Shown here: in pieces, positions 1 to 11,820 of the stretch
Layout of the letters: the number at the start of each line of letters is the position of its first letter
How positions within the stretch are numbered: position 1 is the stretch's first letter
Origin: Riptortus pedestris
Taxonomy: Eukaryota > Arthropoda > Insecta > Hemiptera > Alydidae
DNA length: 64,000 nucleotides
Assembly (NCBI GenBank): GCA_019009955.1
Contig: CM032228.1
Location: 208,176,001 to 208,240,000, forward strand
Direction: 5' to 3'
The notes under the pieces: generated by a model
What the model saw: only the letters and a program-made list of their open reading frames with translations
What the model was told of the DNA's origin: nothing
Database searches by the model: none
Program-made: the position numbers and the translations under genes

Positions 1-480
<480 letters not shown>

Positions 481-483
<3 letters not shown>

Positions 484-1079
484 TAAAGGGAAGGCTAGGT
501 GACCACTGACTTGGCATATTGCAGCCTGTTCCACTTTTCCCTCACCTTCTTCTAGGGTACCCTGGCTTAGAAAGCCTTACCTCGGAGAACCGCGTCATCT
601 AAGGATATTTACTTGCCTTTAATGAGCTATCAACGGTGATTGGGCTAGAAATAAAGGAGTCCCATAAAACAGCTAACACTAGGAACTGCAGGGTGTGCGA
701 TGACGTAACAAGGGCAATCAGAAAATCACATCGGTCTCCTAATATGGGAATAGAAGGTCGAAAAGTCACAAACTGATGATGGCTTTATGATACGTGATCA
801 TTAAAAACCTTAAGCTTCTGTTCTATCAAAGATTAATTGTTGAAATATTTCATAAGATCAGAAATGGTGTTTATTGTAAATGGTGGCAGTGTATTTGTGC
901 AGAAGAATTGACATCTGAACTTTAAGTCTTTCTTGACTCTTCCAAGTATCGTGAGATCAACTTAGCGCAAATTTAGTTTTTAGAATGCTTATTCCTATAG
1001 GGGTTATCATAACAAGCTTAGTGAAACACCGAGAGTTTTCAATAGAGTGGAGGGAAAGAAGTAAGGAGGGGGGGGGAGG
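481..1079. other. unassigned AT-rich DNA
   Basis: No coding, RNA or repeat signal recognised. A G-rich run (about ten G) lies at 1065-1078, at the border of the following repeat copy. Confidence 0.5.
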
Positions 1080-1588
1080 GATTTCTCCTTAAGGGAAATC
1101 CGCTATTGAGGATGTAGTCGCGGCGTGATTTTCGAAAAATGACATCAAATGCCAATCGATCCAAACTTCGAGGTAATGAAATTGAGGTCCATTTAAAACT
1201 GGATTTACCTAGAGTTTTGTCTGCCAATGATGTAGTTGACGACAATTTTCTTATCGGCACCAATTTGTATATTTAAAGATTTTTAATAAAACTAATTGTA
1301 AACCTTGTTAATGGCTGAAATCGGACCAGACCTTTACTCCTTATGGAAAGAGGGAAAAATGAAAACTCAACATATCTTAAAATTACGTTAGATCAAATAA
1401 TTTGCAAATTTAATTTTCTATAAATGTATTTCAATATATTGTATTGTTGTCTCGAATAATAACCGAGATATTTGCATTTTTGTTTCCTTTTCAGCAATAA
1501 ACCTCCACTTCTTCTGGCCCGAGTTTTGTTTTGAGTAACTGTAACACAACATCTTACATTCAGGAAATCTGCTTACGCAGTACCTAGT
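1080..1588 (-). repeat. R600 dispersed repeat, copy 1
   Basis: Diverged copy of the ~610 bp R600 family in reverse orientation. It starts with the palindromic end (CCTTAAGGGAAATCCGCTATTG near 1088). It continues through 'gaggtccatttaaaac', 'ggctgaaatcggacca' and 'ataaccgagatatttgcat', and ends with 'aggaaatctgcttacgcag' near 1562-1580. Several internal deletions are visible. The frame on the minus strand at 1039-1263 is a chance frame in the repeat. I see no TSD. Confidence 0.8.
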
Positions 1589-2090
1589 TGGCGGAATTTC
1601 ATTAAAATACCTAATAAATGAAAATTCGTATAGCTTCAGTTCAAGGAAATTATAACGCAATATATTTGTTATGTATTATAAGAAAGGTTCTAAGTAAAAT
1701 GAAGAAATGTCAATATATGAGACAAGGATCTAGTAGAGGTAATGAATTTCTTCAATACAAAGATGATTAGCATAAATTTTAATTAGTTCCGGAAACTATT
1801 CGAGGATAGAAATGAAGCTGATTCCATTCAGCCAGCGTCAAAGGATGGAAGCGCACTTAACAGCGTGGTCCAAGTGTTTAAAATGCTGAAGGCCGACGAT
1901 AACACAGGACGGGAAATCATGGCAGCTTATTCATAGCAATTCCGGCCTACGTTGTAATGTCCCGGAATACGTGTAAACGGTTAGGTTTCCCTTTCTTTAA
2001 GGCGGGAAAAAGATGTAAGCCTTTTGTGACAGTTTGACGTATCAATAATTTTTAGCGTGTAGTATAGAAGGAGGCACACGCAGAGCTGCT
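1589..2090. other. unassigned DNA
   Basis: No gene or repeat recognised. GC content rises toward the promoter-like patch that follows. Confidence 0.5.
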
Positions 2091-2094
2091 CGGT

Positions 2095-2290
2095 TTAAGG
2101 GTCCCATTGTAGGTACGGCATTGTCTCGAGTGACGCGGTAGAGGGACCCCGTGACGTCACGATGCGACTTTCCCCTCCGTATAAATGGCTGTTTTGTATT
2201 CGACATGTGACAGCCTCGGAGGACAATAGTTGAATAAATTCTTGGAGTTCTTCCAGCCTCTCTTCGGCCACCAGCTCTGGAATGACGTCC
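2095..2290 (+). promoter_or_regulatory. promoter-like patch: CRE palindrome plus TATA box
   Basis: A GC-richer island in AT-rich surroundings. It holds a perfect 10-bp palindrome GTGACGTCAC at 2151-2160 (a full CREB/ATF-type site) and TATAAAT at 2180-2186. The C-rich stretch ACTTTCCCCTCC lies between them. This order and spacing fit a TATA promoter firing rightward with a start near 2210. A downstream ATG at 2282 opens only a nine-codon frame, so a coding first exon is not shown. It could equally be the promoter or UTR of an unrecognised transposon, or a chance cluster. Confidence 0.35.
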
Positions 2291-2892
2291 TTATTGAAGC
2301 TAGGCCTCTGACTTTATGATACAGTTCCTACGAATGACTCGTTCGTTATTTACTCTCACTTCAGGAGAGTAATAATTGTCAAAGAGGTTTAAGGCTTGTT
2401 TACAGTACAGCATTTGCATTGCAATGCCAGCTAGTAAGAGATTACGTGTCGAACTCTTTAACTTACGACAGCCCATTAGATTCTGTCCATGAAACAAAAA
2501 GAAAAAAATAGGTGTACAAATGACACAAATCCAGTGTAATCTTATAAATAATTTCATAGTAAGAAGAATGGAACGCTATAGCTACGTATGAATGCCAATT
2601 AAGGATGGATTAGAAATGAATAATGCCAAGAATATTGTTGATTAGGAAAGACTATGAATGAAGATTTATCTTTAAACAGGAGAAACGGTTTATATAAGGA
2701 TAATTAATGTGTTGCTTTTTCTTGTTAGTTTCCTATTATCAATATCTTTCTGGCATTTTAATTTAATGTATTTTACATTAATAAGACATACGTTATCTTA
2801 ACTATGTATTGTAGTCCATGCATGTTTAATATTGCCTTTTTAAAGTAAGCCATTATCTTAAAAGAAATTGACATATATAAATGTGGTGTTGT
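2291..2892. other. unassigned AT-rich DNA downstream of promoter-like patch
   Basis: No exon with clear coding character. The 85-codon minus-strand frame at 2300-2557 shows no recognisable domain. A GTAAG donor-like string at 2559 is not supported by an upstream exon. Confidence 0.4.
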
Positions 2893-3206
2893 TTTATTTA
2901 TTTATTTGGTGAGCTCCGCAACTAGGCGATGTCGCTCAGTATAAATTATTTTCAATTCCTTAAGTTAAAATAATGAAATAAAGAAAAATGTTTTCAAAAT
3001 TATTAAAACATTACAATATGGCTATTTATGAAACTAAGGAAGCGTTAAAATAAAACTATGTAAAACTACTAATTTTGCGGTAAATTCTGGCTTGAGGATG
3101 ATGGAAGTCTAAGGCACAAGTTTAAAAATGTATTATACACTCTTGTTCACAAAAAACACAAATACGATTTAGTAACATCAGTGGGGTAGGTGTAGTTTAA
3201 AGTTTG
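2893..3206 (-). repeat. repeat B, copy 1 (LINE/SINE 3'-end-like)
   Basis: Shares a continuous alignable region with 4236-4532 in the same direction, including the identical core 'gagctccgcaactaggcgat'. Read on the minus strand, the unit ends in GCGGAGCTC followed by an (AAATA)n-type tail, as in 5'-truncated non-LTR retrotransposons, so I place it on the minus strand. No protein similarity can be read in it. Class is inferred. Confidence 0.65.
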
Positions 3207-4235
3207 TTGTAAATGTCAATTGCCTTCAAGTGATATAAGACTTATTAATTGTTATTATTTTGAGTATTTAATCGATATCAATAGTCATTGGAAGCGTTTA
3301 GCACTAATGAAGTGTTTGGGAAGCCTTAACAAATTGGTATACAATCCATTTAAGTTCTACATATTTTAAAAGTTCCTTAACCATCTGAGAAAAGAATAAA
3401 TATACTAAATGAAGTCAGTACTACATTTTTGCCTAAACAGTTTAAAGATATCAGTAAGATAAATGATCCAGAATAAATGAATCGTTATCCGAATACAAAT
3501 ATAAAAAAGTAACGGGCTCCTCATTTTCTTTGGAAATATCTGCCATCTCTTTTTTATATTGTTTCCCGAAAATTTATTATACCAATTAAATCCTTAAGCA
3601 ATTTAATTGTTAAAAAAAATTACTTGATAATAAAATAGCGATACCAGATTATTAAAACCGGTTGTATAGTAACCGAAAATTTATTAGGAGCAAACATTAC
3701 CAATTTTTTATGTTTTTCTTATATCTTGTAAGTAATTGTTCAATAGATTAAAATGTTCTGGTCTAACGCCGTATAGTTTATTCATATTGGACTACACTTT
3801 TTTTTGTATGGACCGAATGAATAAATATTTCATTTATTGAAACTTAATGTACTTATTCAGACCCCTTCCCCTATTTTTTGTCAAATGATTTAAGTATATT
3901 GAAAATAAATTATCAGAGAAATTTTATGGGATTGGGTTGAATTAAAAATAATGATATATGTGGCAGGTAATGATAGCAGCCTACGTACGGCCTTGCTTGT
4001 GATCAAGGAAGTATGTACCAAGAGACAGTTTGCGACTGGAGTAAAGGACCTTGGTAACCTGTTTCCAATGTAACCTCGATTCTCATTTCATATCCTTTAC
4101 TTGACTTCAAGTACTTTCCCTTCCGTTATTACACTGAAAGATACTTTATATAGACGATAATGAAATTGGAAATAAGCAATAATGCATAAATTGTATTTCA
4201 ATTCGATTAACAGTTATACAGCTATTGTGAATAAT
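3207..4235. other. unassigned AT-rich spacer between repeat B copies
   Basis: About 1 kb of very AT-rich sequence with no frame longer than 60 codons and no repeat recognised. Confidence 0.5.
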
Positions 4236-4532
4236 TATTGTATTTATTTATTTGAAGAGCTCCGCAACTAGGCGATGACGCTCAGCACCATTTATTTGAA
4301 TTCTCTAAATTCAAATTTTAAAATAAAGAAAAAATATTTTCGAAATTATTAAAACGTAGTATAAAATATATGGAAATAAAATTAAGGAAATGTTAAAATA
4401 AAGCTATGTAAAACTATAAATTTTGAGATAAATCCTGACATGAGGGTATGGAAGTCTAAGACACAAGATTAAAAATGTGTTATACAGTGACTTAAAATGC
4501 AGAGAAATAAGTAGGGTAGGTGAGTTTTATTG
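4236..4532 (-). repeat. repeat B, copy 2
   Basis: Second copy of the repeat at 2893-3206, same orientation. It shares 'gagctccgcaactaggcgat', the following 'cgctcag', 'ttaaaataaa.ctatgtaaaacta' and 'ggtatggaagtctaag.cacaag'-type blocks, and 'agtagggtaggtg' at the far end. The two copies have many small indels, so they are old insertions and not a recent duplication. On the minus strand the tail is (AAATA)n. Confidence 0.65.
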
Positions 4533-6757
4533 TTAAATACACATAACAAAGCACTGAAAACTAATATTTTTTAATACAATTCAACACACCGAACTTGCAG
4601 AAAGGCGATTATCAAATGATGAAGTAAAATAAAAGTCCAGAACCTTGAAACAGTATAAAAGTCGTTTATATATTTGTTCAAACTATGTAATATCCATGAT
4701 ATAGAATTGAGGTTCAGAATACCAGAATTTGTAGTAACCATGTGTGAATTTTGTCTTTGACTTAAACAATGCTTTAACACCTGCCACCTTCATTTTAATA
4801 ATTGAGTTGAGAAAACACATAAAATTTAATTACTCAGAAACGATTAGTGACCCTAATATCACTACTATATTAAAAATGAATATGTAAAATATTTGGAAAT
4901 AGTAAGTCATGCTCTAAAAACCACAGACTTATTGCAGAATCAATAGATAGATTATGTCAACACTCCGCCACTTTTTGCCTCCGAGATACTGCAACATTGC
5001 TCAAGCATTTTGCAACCTATCAAGGATTCATAGCTAAGGAAGAAGAAAGCCAACGACAAAAAACTCTATATTCTTCAATGCCTTAAACTATTAAATGCCT
5101 GTAAATTTAGGGGTCGAAGTGGATTAATTAATTCCGGGAGACTGTAAGAAATTAACGAACGTATATGTAGTAATTTCTATTTAATTCAACTGCACATAAA
5201 ATTTTGATTAAAATAATATTTAAGCATAATGGAAAGATTGGGTCAGACCATGCAGATGTATCATGGATTATGTCAAAGTCTCTTTACTAATAAAGTAAAA
5301 AAACAATGAACACCCACTGTTTGAAAATATGGCTACTTGAGACGCGATATTTACATATTACCTGGAGGAGTACGAAGACTTACGAGGATGCAAATGTTAC
5401 TCCTCCCCAAAAAAATTGATGTATAAAAATAAAATCAATAACAAATATTCTATATAATGATTATTATTAATGTGGTTACATTCAAATGTATAATTTACAT
5501 TTGTCTGTTTGAAAAGTGATGTTTTATATGTAATATGAATTACACTCAATTATTTTCTACTCCTCACACCCTTTCCGGCCCTAAACAAAACGGAAAGTGT
5601 GTGCCAATGGTTTACTCCTTTCCTAATAAAGGTGGGGCCTAGGACAAAATAAGGCATCTATCTAATCCTTTTTAGCCCCTCCGAAATGCATAAACCGTTT
5701 TTTTTTTCCTATATACAGTTAACTGAATTCTGAAAAATTTGAGCAACACCCTCATTAACTTAACACTACTCAATTTCTCTTAAAAAAATACTACAGTATT
5801 CGTATTTTTGTTCTAGCCGCATGTTTTTCAAATTTACAAGGCAGTACATACATAATTTTACAGTTCAAGTGAAATTAAGAACTTCTTGCATCATGAAATA
5901 TGTACTTTAATATGAGCTTCGAACCTTGTAAAGAACTAGTGTAGGATAGTAGTATTTCCGTAGGCTTCAGTATTTGACCTTACGTCCCACAGGGCACAAC
6001 CTTCGCCGCATACAAATTGGTACTTGTAATTAACACCTGGCCTGATTTTATTAGTAACGTAAAAAGTTTCATACTTCTTGCCCCTTAATTTTGTATTAAT
6101 ATCTGAAGTAAATTTAATTGTGATGATATTTGAAGTATATTGACGGAGTTATACATATTTTTGCCCCGTGTCTATTACCATTTCCAGGTTCAGTGTATAT
6201 TGACGTCAAAAATGACCAGGATGAGTAACGTTTTAGGACGTAGCAAAATACAAAGTATAAGTATAAATGCAATTATGTGATGCACCGATGGGTACTATTC
6301 CCAAATGAATATTATTGCAATATTTTTGGAACTAAAATATAATAAATGCTGAACTTAAGGTCAAAAGCCGCTCCTATTCATCTGATTTACACAATAACAC
6401 ATCGTGAAATATCACATTCCCTGTGTAAATACCACATATTGTTTCCAATGGCCCGTTACTACACATGGAATTGAAAGTGGGATTTGATAACATTCTAACG
6501 TCAATGAAATGCCTTTATTTTAAATTTATGAAGGAACAGTATGTTTTGTAAATGTAGACTGACGAAACGAATGCTTTAGTTGAATTTATAATGTGGATAA
6601 CGTAACCCTCAGAAATTTAATATACTTCTCTAGTGAGTTTAAATAGGGCAATGAGAGTTACGTTATGTAAAATCGAGCTTAGCAAATGTTGCTCGACATT
6701 TTAAAGATAATAACTGACAGGATCGATGTTGACAACTTGGTGACTGTGAAGTGTTTT
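4533..6757. other. unassigned AT-rich DNA
   Basis: No gene or repeat supported. The 69-codon minus-strand frame at 4571-4780 carries no recognisable motif. Confidence 0.5.
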
Positions 6758-6855
6758 GGGATTGCACTCATGACGAGTTTCGGAGATATTTTTCTAAAGT
6801 CTATCAATCCTAACTTGATGATGAAATGATGAAAATTATAACTACGTGTACGTGT

Positions 6856-6898
<43 letters not shown>

Positions 6899-7050
6899 TG
6901 TTCCGATTTTGGTTCCATCGTTACCGAATTTGATATTTCTTCGTTTCATATAAAACGATAGATCAAGTTCGAAGTTTTTTTATGGCTGAAGGGTGGTTAA
7001 AGGAGAGGGAAACATTTGTATATTGGTTATTATGAGTCGGATAAAAAGAA
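6758..7050 (-). repeat. R600 dispersed repeat, copy 2 (fragment)
   Basis: Reverse-orientation fragment. It begins with 'attgcactcatgacgag' and 'tatcaatcctaacttgatga', has a (GT)n tract at 6844-6896 where other copies have (TA)n, then 'catcgttaccgaatttgata', 'atagatcaagttcgaag' and 'tattatgagtcggat'. Both ends of the family are missing. Confidence 0.75.
6844..6896. repeat. (GT)n microsatellite inside an R600 copy
   Basis: A GTACGT lead-in followed by about 20 GT units. It sits exactly where (TA)n occurs in other R600 copies. Confidence 0.95.
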
Positions 7051-7991
7051 ATAAATAAAAAAACTACATTACTAATTTTATTAAAAACTTAATTTCCTGA
7101 AATAATGTTCTTTTCATTCTTTCCCTAACTCTAATATTAACTGAGAAATTTATATTTGTTTATTTTCACCCTTCTTTTCGCATTAAGACTCGCTTTCTTC
7201 GATTTCAAGTCCTGTTTACATATATTTCATATTGCAGGATAATAGAAGTAGGAAGATCTGTTGTTGCTGAGGAGCACATGGTCAACAGGTGATGCATTTG
7301 GGTTTAAGACGCCCGTTATCAACGTCTTTACATCTTAATTCGATTTACTAAAAAATTAAATATTTAACACTCACTATTGTTTTTTAATATATTGTATAGA
7401 ATTGATTGATCCAAAAGATCTTTAATGGTCCAATAATAATTATGATATCTGTCTGCTAATAGTACCCACAATGGAATTGAACATTGGCCCGATCATCGCA
7501 AAATGTTCAGTTTACGAATTTATGAAATCAATTAAACTGACATTTTTTTCTTCCCCAGGAAGGAAGGCTTCGCATTCGTTCTACAGAAAATTCCTGAATT
7601 TCTTCTACTTCGGTGTTTGAGAAAGCACCTTGCCACAATAAATCGACTTGAACGCATGCTTACACAAATCTCTTACGCAATAGCCTGTGTTCGGACGATG
7701 TCAGTATGTCTGAATTCCGGGAAAGAACTTTCGCCCTTCTTTGAGAAGAATGAGATGTGCTAACAATAGGTTTTTTCCTCACTTCACACCACACAGAATT
7801 CAGTTGTAATCTCTACTGTCGGTTAAGAGGCCGGAGTTCCTGTATGTTGTATGTTTTAGAAACTACTGAGACGATTACATTATTAGAAGAAATGGGGTGA
7901 AAGTGTAATGTTATCAACAGCCATTTCCTACTGCTTTAATATTATTTCTGTTAACTGGAAATTAATTCTTCTGAAAACATACCATAAATTA
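7051..7991. other. unassigned AT-rich DNA
   Basis: No gene, RNA or repeat recognised. Confidence 0.5.
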
Positions 7992-8595
7992 CAAAACGTC
8001 CGTCACGCAAGGCTTAACTAAGCAGATACCAACCATTTATTTTCTTTTATCTGAAAATTTAAAAGTTCAATGAGAATAACATTTTGTATTTACCCTTCAA
8101 ATAATGTGTTCCGTAATATAACAGCTTATTGTTAATATGGCATATGTAGGAGTGGCGGTTTACTGAAGGCCGGAAATTAAAAAATGCAAATATCTCGGTT
8201 AATAATCAAGAAGATGGTGAAAAAATGTACATATCAACATTTGTAGAACATAAAGTGTGCAATAAGATTGATTCTCTACAGTTTTTTAACCCGACACATA
8301 ATAACAGAGATATTAATAATTTTCGGAATTCCTCCCCTCTAACCCCCCCCCCTCCTAATGATCGAATTTCAGCCATACCGAACATGATCTTTCTTTTTAT
8401 ATAAAACAATTAAATATCGAGATTGGTAATGATTAAATCAAAATTTCGTCCGGTGGAGCAGTAATAGACTAATATATATTTATATAATTTGGACCTCATT
8501 TTCGTCATCTACTATGAAGGATCAATGGACATTTAAAGAAACTTTTCGAAAATCGCTTCATTACTATAACCTCAATATATAAATATATAGTAGCT
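7992..8595 (+). repeat. R600 dispersed repeat, copy 3
   Basis: Starts with 'aaaacgtccgtcacgcaagg' and 'aactaagcagat'. The first third is replaced or diverged. At 8149 it resumes with 'aggagtggcggtttactgaa', then 'atgcaaatatctcggttaat', 'gcaataagattgattct', 'ttcgtcatctacta' and 'ggatcaatggacattt'. The terminal palindrome is replaced by a short TA-rich string. The 67-codon minus-strand frame across it is a chance frame. Confidence 0.82.
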
Positions 8596-10277
8596 ATTGT
8601 TTCATTGAGCAGTACCGTTATGGGTATTTAGTGACCACTATCGAATACACATATATTTTGTAAACTATTTTCTTCTGTTTACTAGTTTAATCATACTTGA
8701 AATTGTCTGCATTTGTTTGGCAGCCAAAACCTTGACATGAGGAACGACTTTTTCCCATAAAGGCAGACATTTGTAAAATCTGTGGGTTCAACTCGTCTAA
8801 CTCAAATACACAATTTTCATTATTGCATTGTACAATTTTCATACTTGTGCAATACAATAATCCATTCTTTTGTTTTACACATGTGACTTTTTGTCATATG
8901 TTAAAACAATGTTTGATGTAACACAACTTCCCCCCCCCCATGTAATATATTCAAATACACGACTTCATTTTCTCGTAATACAATACATTAATTTATTCTT
9001 TTATTTTACAGCCGTAACTTTTCATCATATGTTAAATACAATGTATTGATTTACCACACTAACTAAATATGAGTTCCACAATAACTGCCTCGCATTTGGT
9101 GAAACCTCTTGGTCTTCTTGTCTTAGCATACAATAGCAATAGTAAACGCAGGCCGATCTGCGCATCACTGTGTGGGAGCATTCTTCCCAATCCCAGGAGC
9201 GATATTGTTTCAAACTGTGTTGGTGGCACTGAAGGGCGTGGGACGGGACTGCGAACGGTACAACGCCCATGTAGCTCTTCAGATCGGGCCGTCATCCTAC
9301 GACAGCTGATAAAACAGTGATTTATTGAATAGTCTGACAGGCATCGACCTCCTCCGTCCCATTGCAAGCCTGCTAATCTCTAGCACAACAGCTGATCAGG
9401 ATAGCATGCAACGAAAGGTCAATTTAAATATCACGAGCTGAGTTCACCCGTCAATTGAACCTGAATATGATTTTCATGCTAATAATAATTGCTAAAGGTG
9501 CAAACAATATTTCTTGTTGTGTAACCATGTTTCAAGTTGTGCTTATTCCATTACGCTAATACAAAAAGTATTAAAAGGAAATGTACTAAATATATATAAA
9601 AAAAAAATTATATGGTCACGAGAAGGCATCATATTGAATTAAGTACATAATGCTTTTATGGTCTTCGTTTAAAATTATTTTTCGTTGGAGTAATATAAAA
9701 CATCTCCGTAGTTACACATCAGGTCAATAAATGTCATAGAGCATAATTTATTGAACAAAAAGGTTTTTATACCAGTTTTTCATACCTTTAATAGGTCTAA
9801 AGAAATTTGTAAATTTTCATATTTTCTTATTATTACTTCGTAGAAGAAAGTATTGATAAGTACAATATAAGAGACAAATAAAAGCATCCTAAAGGCTGTT
9901 ATCTAGAAGTTGAGAACAGATATAATCTTTTTTTTTTAATACAGTGTGTAAAGGTAGCAGATATTAATATCCCAAATCCAAAGTGAAATTAATCTAATAC
10001 AAATTTGTGAAAAAAATGAACAGTCATGTCAAAATTCGAATAGAATTATGAACATCGCTGACATTGCTGCAATTATGTGGTGTATGTAACTAATCCATAT
10101 GCTGCTGTTTTATGCCTACGATTCAATCCCTAAAAATAAATATTTATTTTTTCAACATGCAGCTTCTAGAATTTTTTAGAGTCATTCTTGTATTTTACAC
10201 AGTGTTCTTCGACTATGTGAACTAATTGTCCACTTAATGACGCATTTTTGTGAGCTATGGGGTCAAAAGTGAAAAAT

Positions 10278-10279
<2 letters not shown>
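8596..10279. other. unassigned DNA, GC-richer at 9060-9400
   Basis: Mostly AT-rich. The part at 9060-9400 is less AT-rich and open in three frames (83-102 codons). None of these frames has a motif I recognise, and they contradict one another. It could be an old mobile-element remnant or a decayed exon. Confidence 0.35.
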
Positions 10280-10313
<34 letters not shown>

Positions 10314-10337
10314 GTCTATACACACACACACATACAC
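10280..10337. repeat. (GT)n / (AC)n inverted microsatellite pair
   Basis: (GT)~14 at 10280-10309 is followed 10 bp later by (AC)~7 at 10319-10333, so the two can pair as a hairpin in single-stranded DNA or RNA. A further CACGTGTGTGTG follows near 10353. Confidence 0.9.
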
Positions 10338-10937
10338 AAAGGTATATGTGACACGTGTGTGTGTTAACTCAGAATATAAAGATCAACATCTTATCTAGGA
10401 ACTATAAACCGTAAGAATAAATAGACACACGATAAAACCCATCGGAAAATCTGGGGAAAAAAATAAATGTTCTATAAGCCATTGCTTATCGTCTAATTAC
10501 AAAATATTTAACTTACATATTAATAGCCTTTCAAGTCTCTCACGTTTTGAATCTTAAGAGACCATTTTGACTGCCTCATTGTCATAGAAAACAAGGTTCT
10601 TTGATTTAATCAACCTGGAAGTGTTTAACCAAACCCAATTGCATTAGACACAACATTTTCCTGTGAAAGTTTATCTCATTAAATATTGGGAACTTATAAT
10701 ACGGTGATCACCATTACGTAACCATTAAGAAATTACTACAGAATACCAGCCATTTTTTCATTTAGATTTGGGTGATTCAAAACTCAAGAAAAAAAAAAGA
10801 TTAGGGGAATTGCGTGATGATCTGGTAGAAATACTACACTTGGCATTCATGGATCAGTATTATCATCATGAGTGTATTTCTCGGTAACAGACATGTTTAA
10901 CCTTTATTTTTTTCTCCTCATAGTAACCGTGTGAGGA
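10338..10937. other. unassigned AT-rich DNA
   Basis: Nothing recognised. Confidence 0.5.
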
Positions 10938-11820
10938 GTTATTTATTTGAATACATGTTCCATTGCCACACGGCATATTACATGTATTATTATGTTTAAA
11001 TACATCATTATTTTACAATATATTTTTGTTTATCAACTATCTACTCAAATAATATATACAAGAAAGAAAATACAATATTAAAATAATTATGATAATTACA
11101 AACCAAACTTAATAAATGAAATGGAAAAGTAAATAAATACAATAAGAATAAAAAACGTATCAATTAAAGTTAAACTCAACCGATGTTTAATTTGCGAGTC
11201 TATGTAAGGTAATCATATTGAATTATGATTCCCGTCCCTCACAATCAGCTTTACATTCTAATATATTTTTACGAAAGCCATGTCTATACTTTTGATAAAC
11301 TTTATAAGTTCTTTATTGTATTTGTTACATATAATATGAGGTGGCTCTGGCCAATTAACTCCTTTTAAAATTAAGTTCATTATTAAATTTGATCTATTTT
11401 GATTAAATGTTGTGCAGTCATAAAGTATAAAATGTAAAAACGCTTGTGATGTCTGTAAGTCGCAAGTACATTTGTCATTCTCTTGAATTTTAATTCTTGT
11501 TAAATAATATCCTGTCTGTCCATGTTCCGTTAGAAATTTTGGGCATTTGAGATGGTGATTCTTAATTGTGTTGTAGTTGTTGTGAGTTATATTTGGTATG
11601 TATTGATGTAAGCTGTAAGATTTGTTACATGTCGTTCATTCTCTGGTCCACTTATGTATTGTGTCGGTACGCAAGTCTTTTTTAATGTGAGTGGTACGAG
11701 GGCGAATTTTGGGTTTATTTTTGTAACCTGGGATGCATCCTCTGCTAACTTGTCGGCTTGTCCGTTTCCAATATGTTTAACCTTACAATTAAATTTAATG
11801 AACGTTTTCTTCATGTATAA
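10938..11820 (-). mobile_element. 5'-truncated LINE 3' end (RNase H-type)
   Basis: The minus-strand protein remnant at 11258-11820 runs to a stop codon and is followed by a ~310 bp AT-rich 3' UTR. That UTR ends in TGTATTCAAATAAATAACT (10938-10956), an AAAT-type tail. The 5' limit near 11820 marks truncation, as usual for target-primed reverse transcription. I could not identify a convincing TSD. By domain content it belongs with I/Loa/R1-like lineages; the exact clade is not resolved. Confidence 0.72.
11258..11820 (-). pseudogene. LINE ORF2 C-terminus: RNase H remnant and zinc-knuckle tail
   Basis: This is the end of a non-LTR retrotransposon polyprotein that would copy element RNA into DNA at a chromosomal nick. 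Two frames must be joined by a frameshift around 11600-11650. The upstream part (11587-11814) has KHIGNGQADKLAEDAS, matching the last RNase H motif (G-N-x-x-A-D-x-L-A). The downstream part (stop at 11258-11260) has LTEHGQTGYLTRI, then a C-x-C spacing KCTCDLQTSQ followed by H and C (FLHFILYDC), the usual C-terminal zinc-binding tail, and a final FIKSIDMAF segment. The reverse transcriptase and endonuclease parts are absent. It is non-functional. The assignment rests on motif pattern, without a database search. Confidence 0.72.

Noticed and set aside
9059..9367. Three mutually overlapping frames of 81-102 codons
   Set aside because: They contradict each other on both strands and have no domain; left as an unassigned GC-richer patch.
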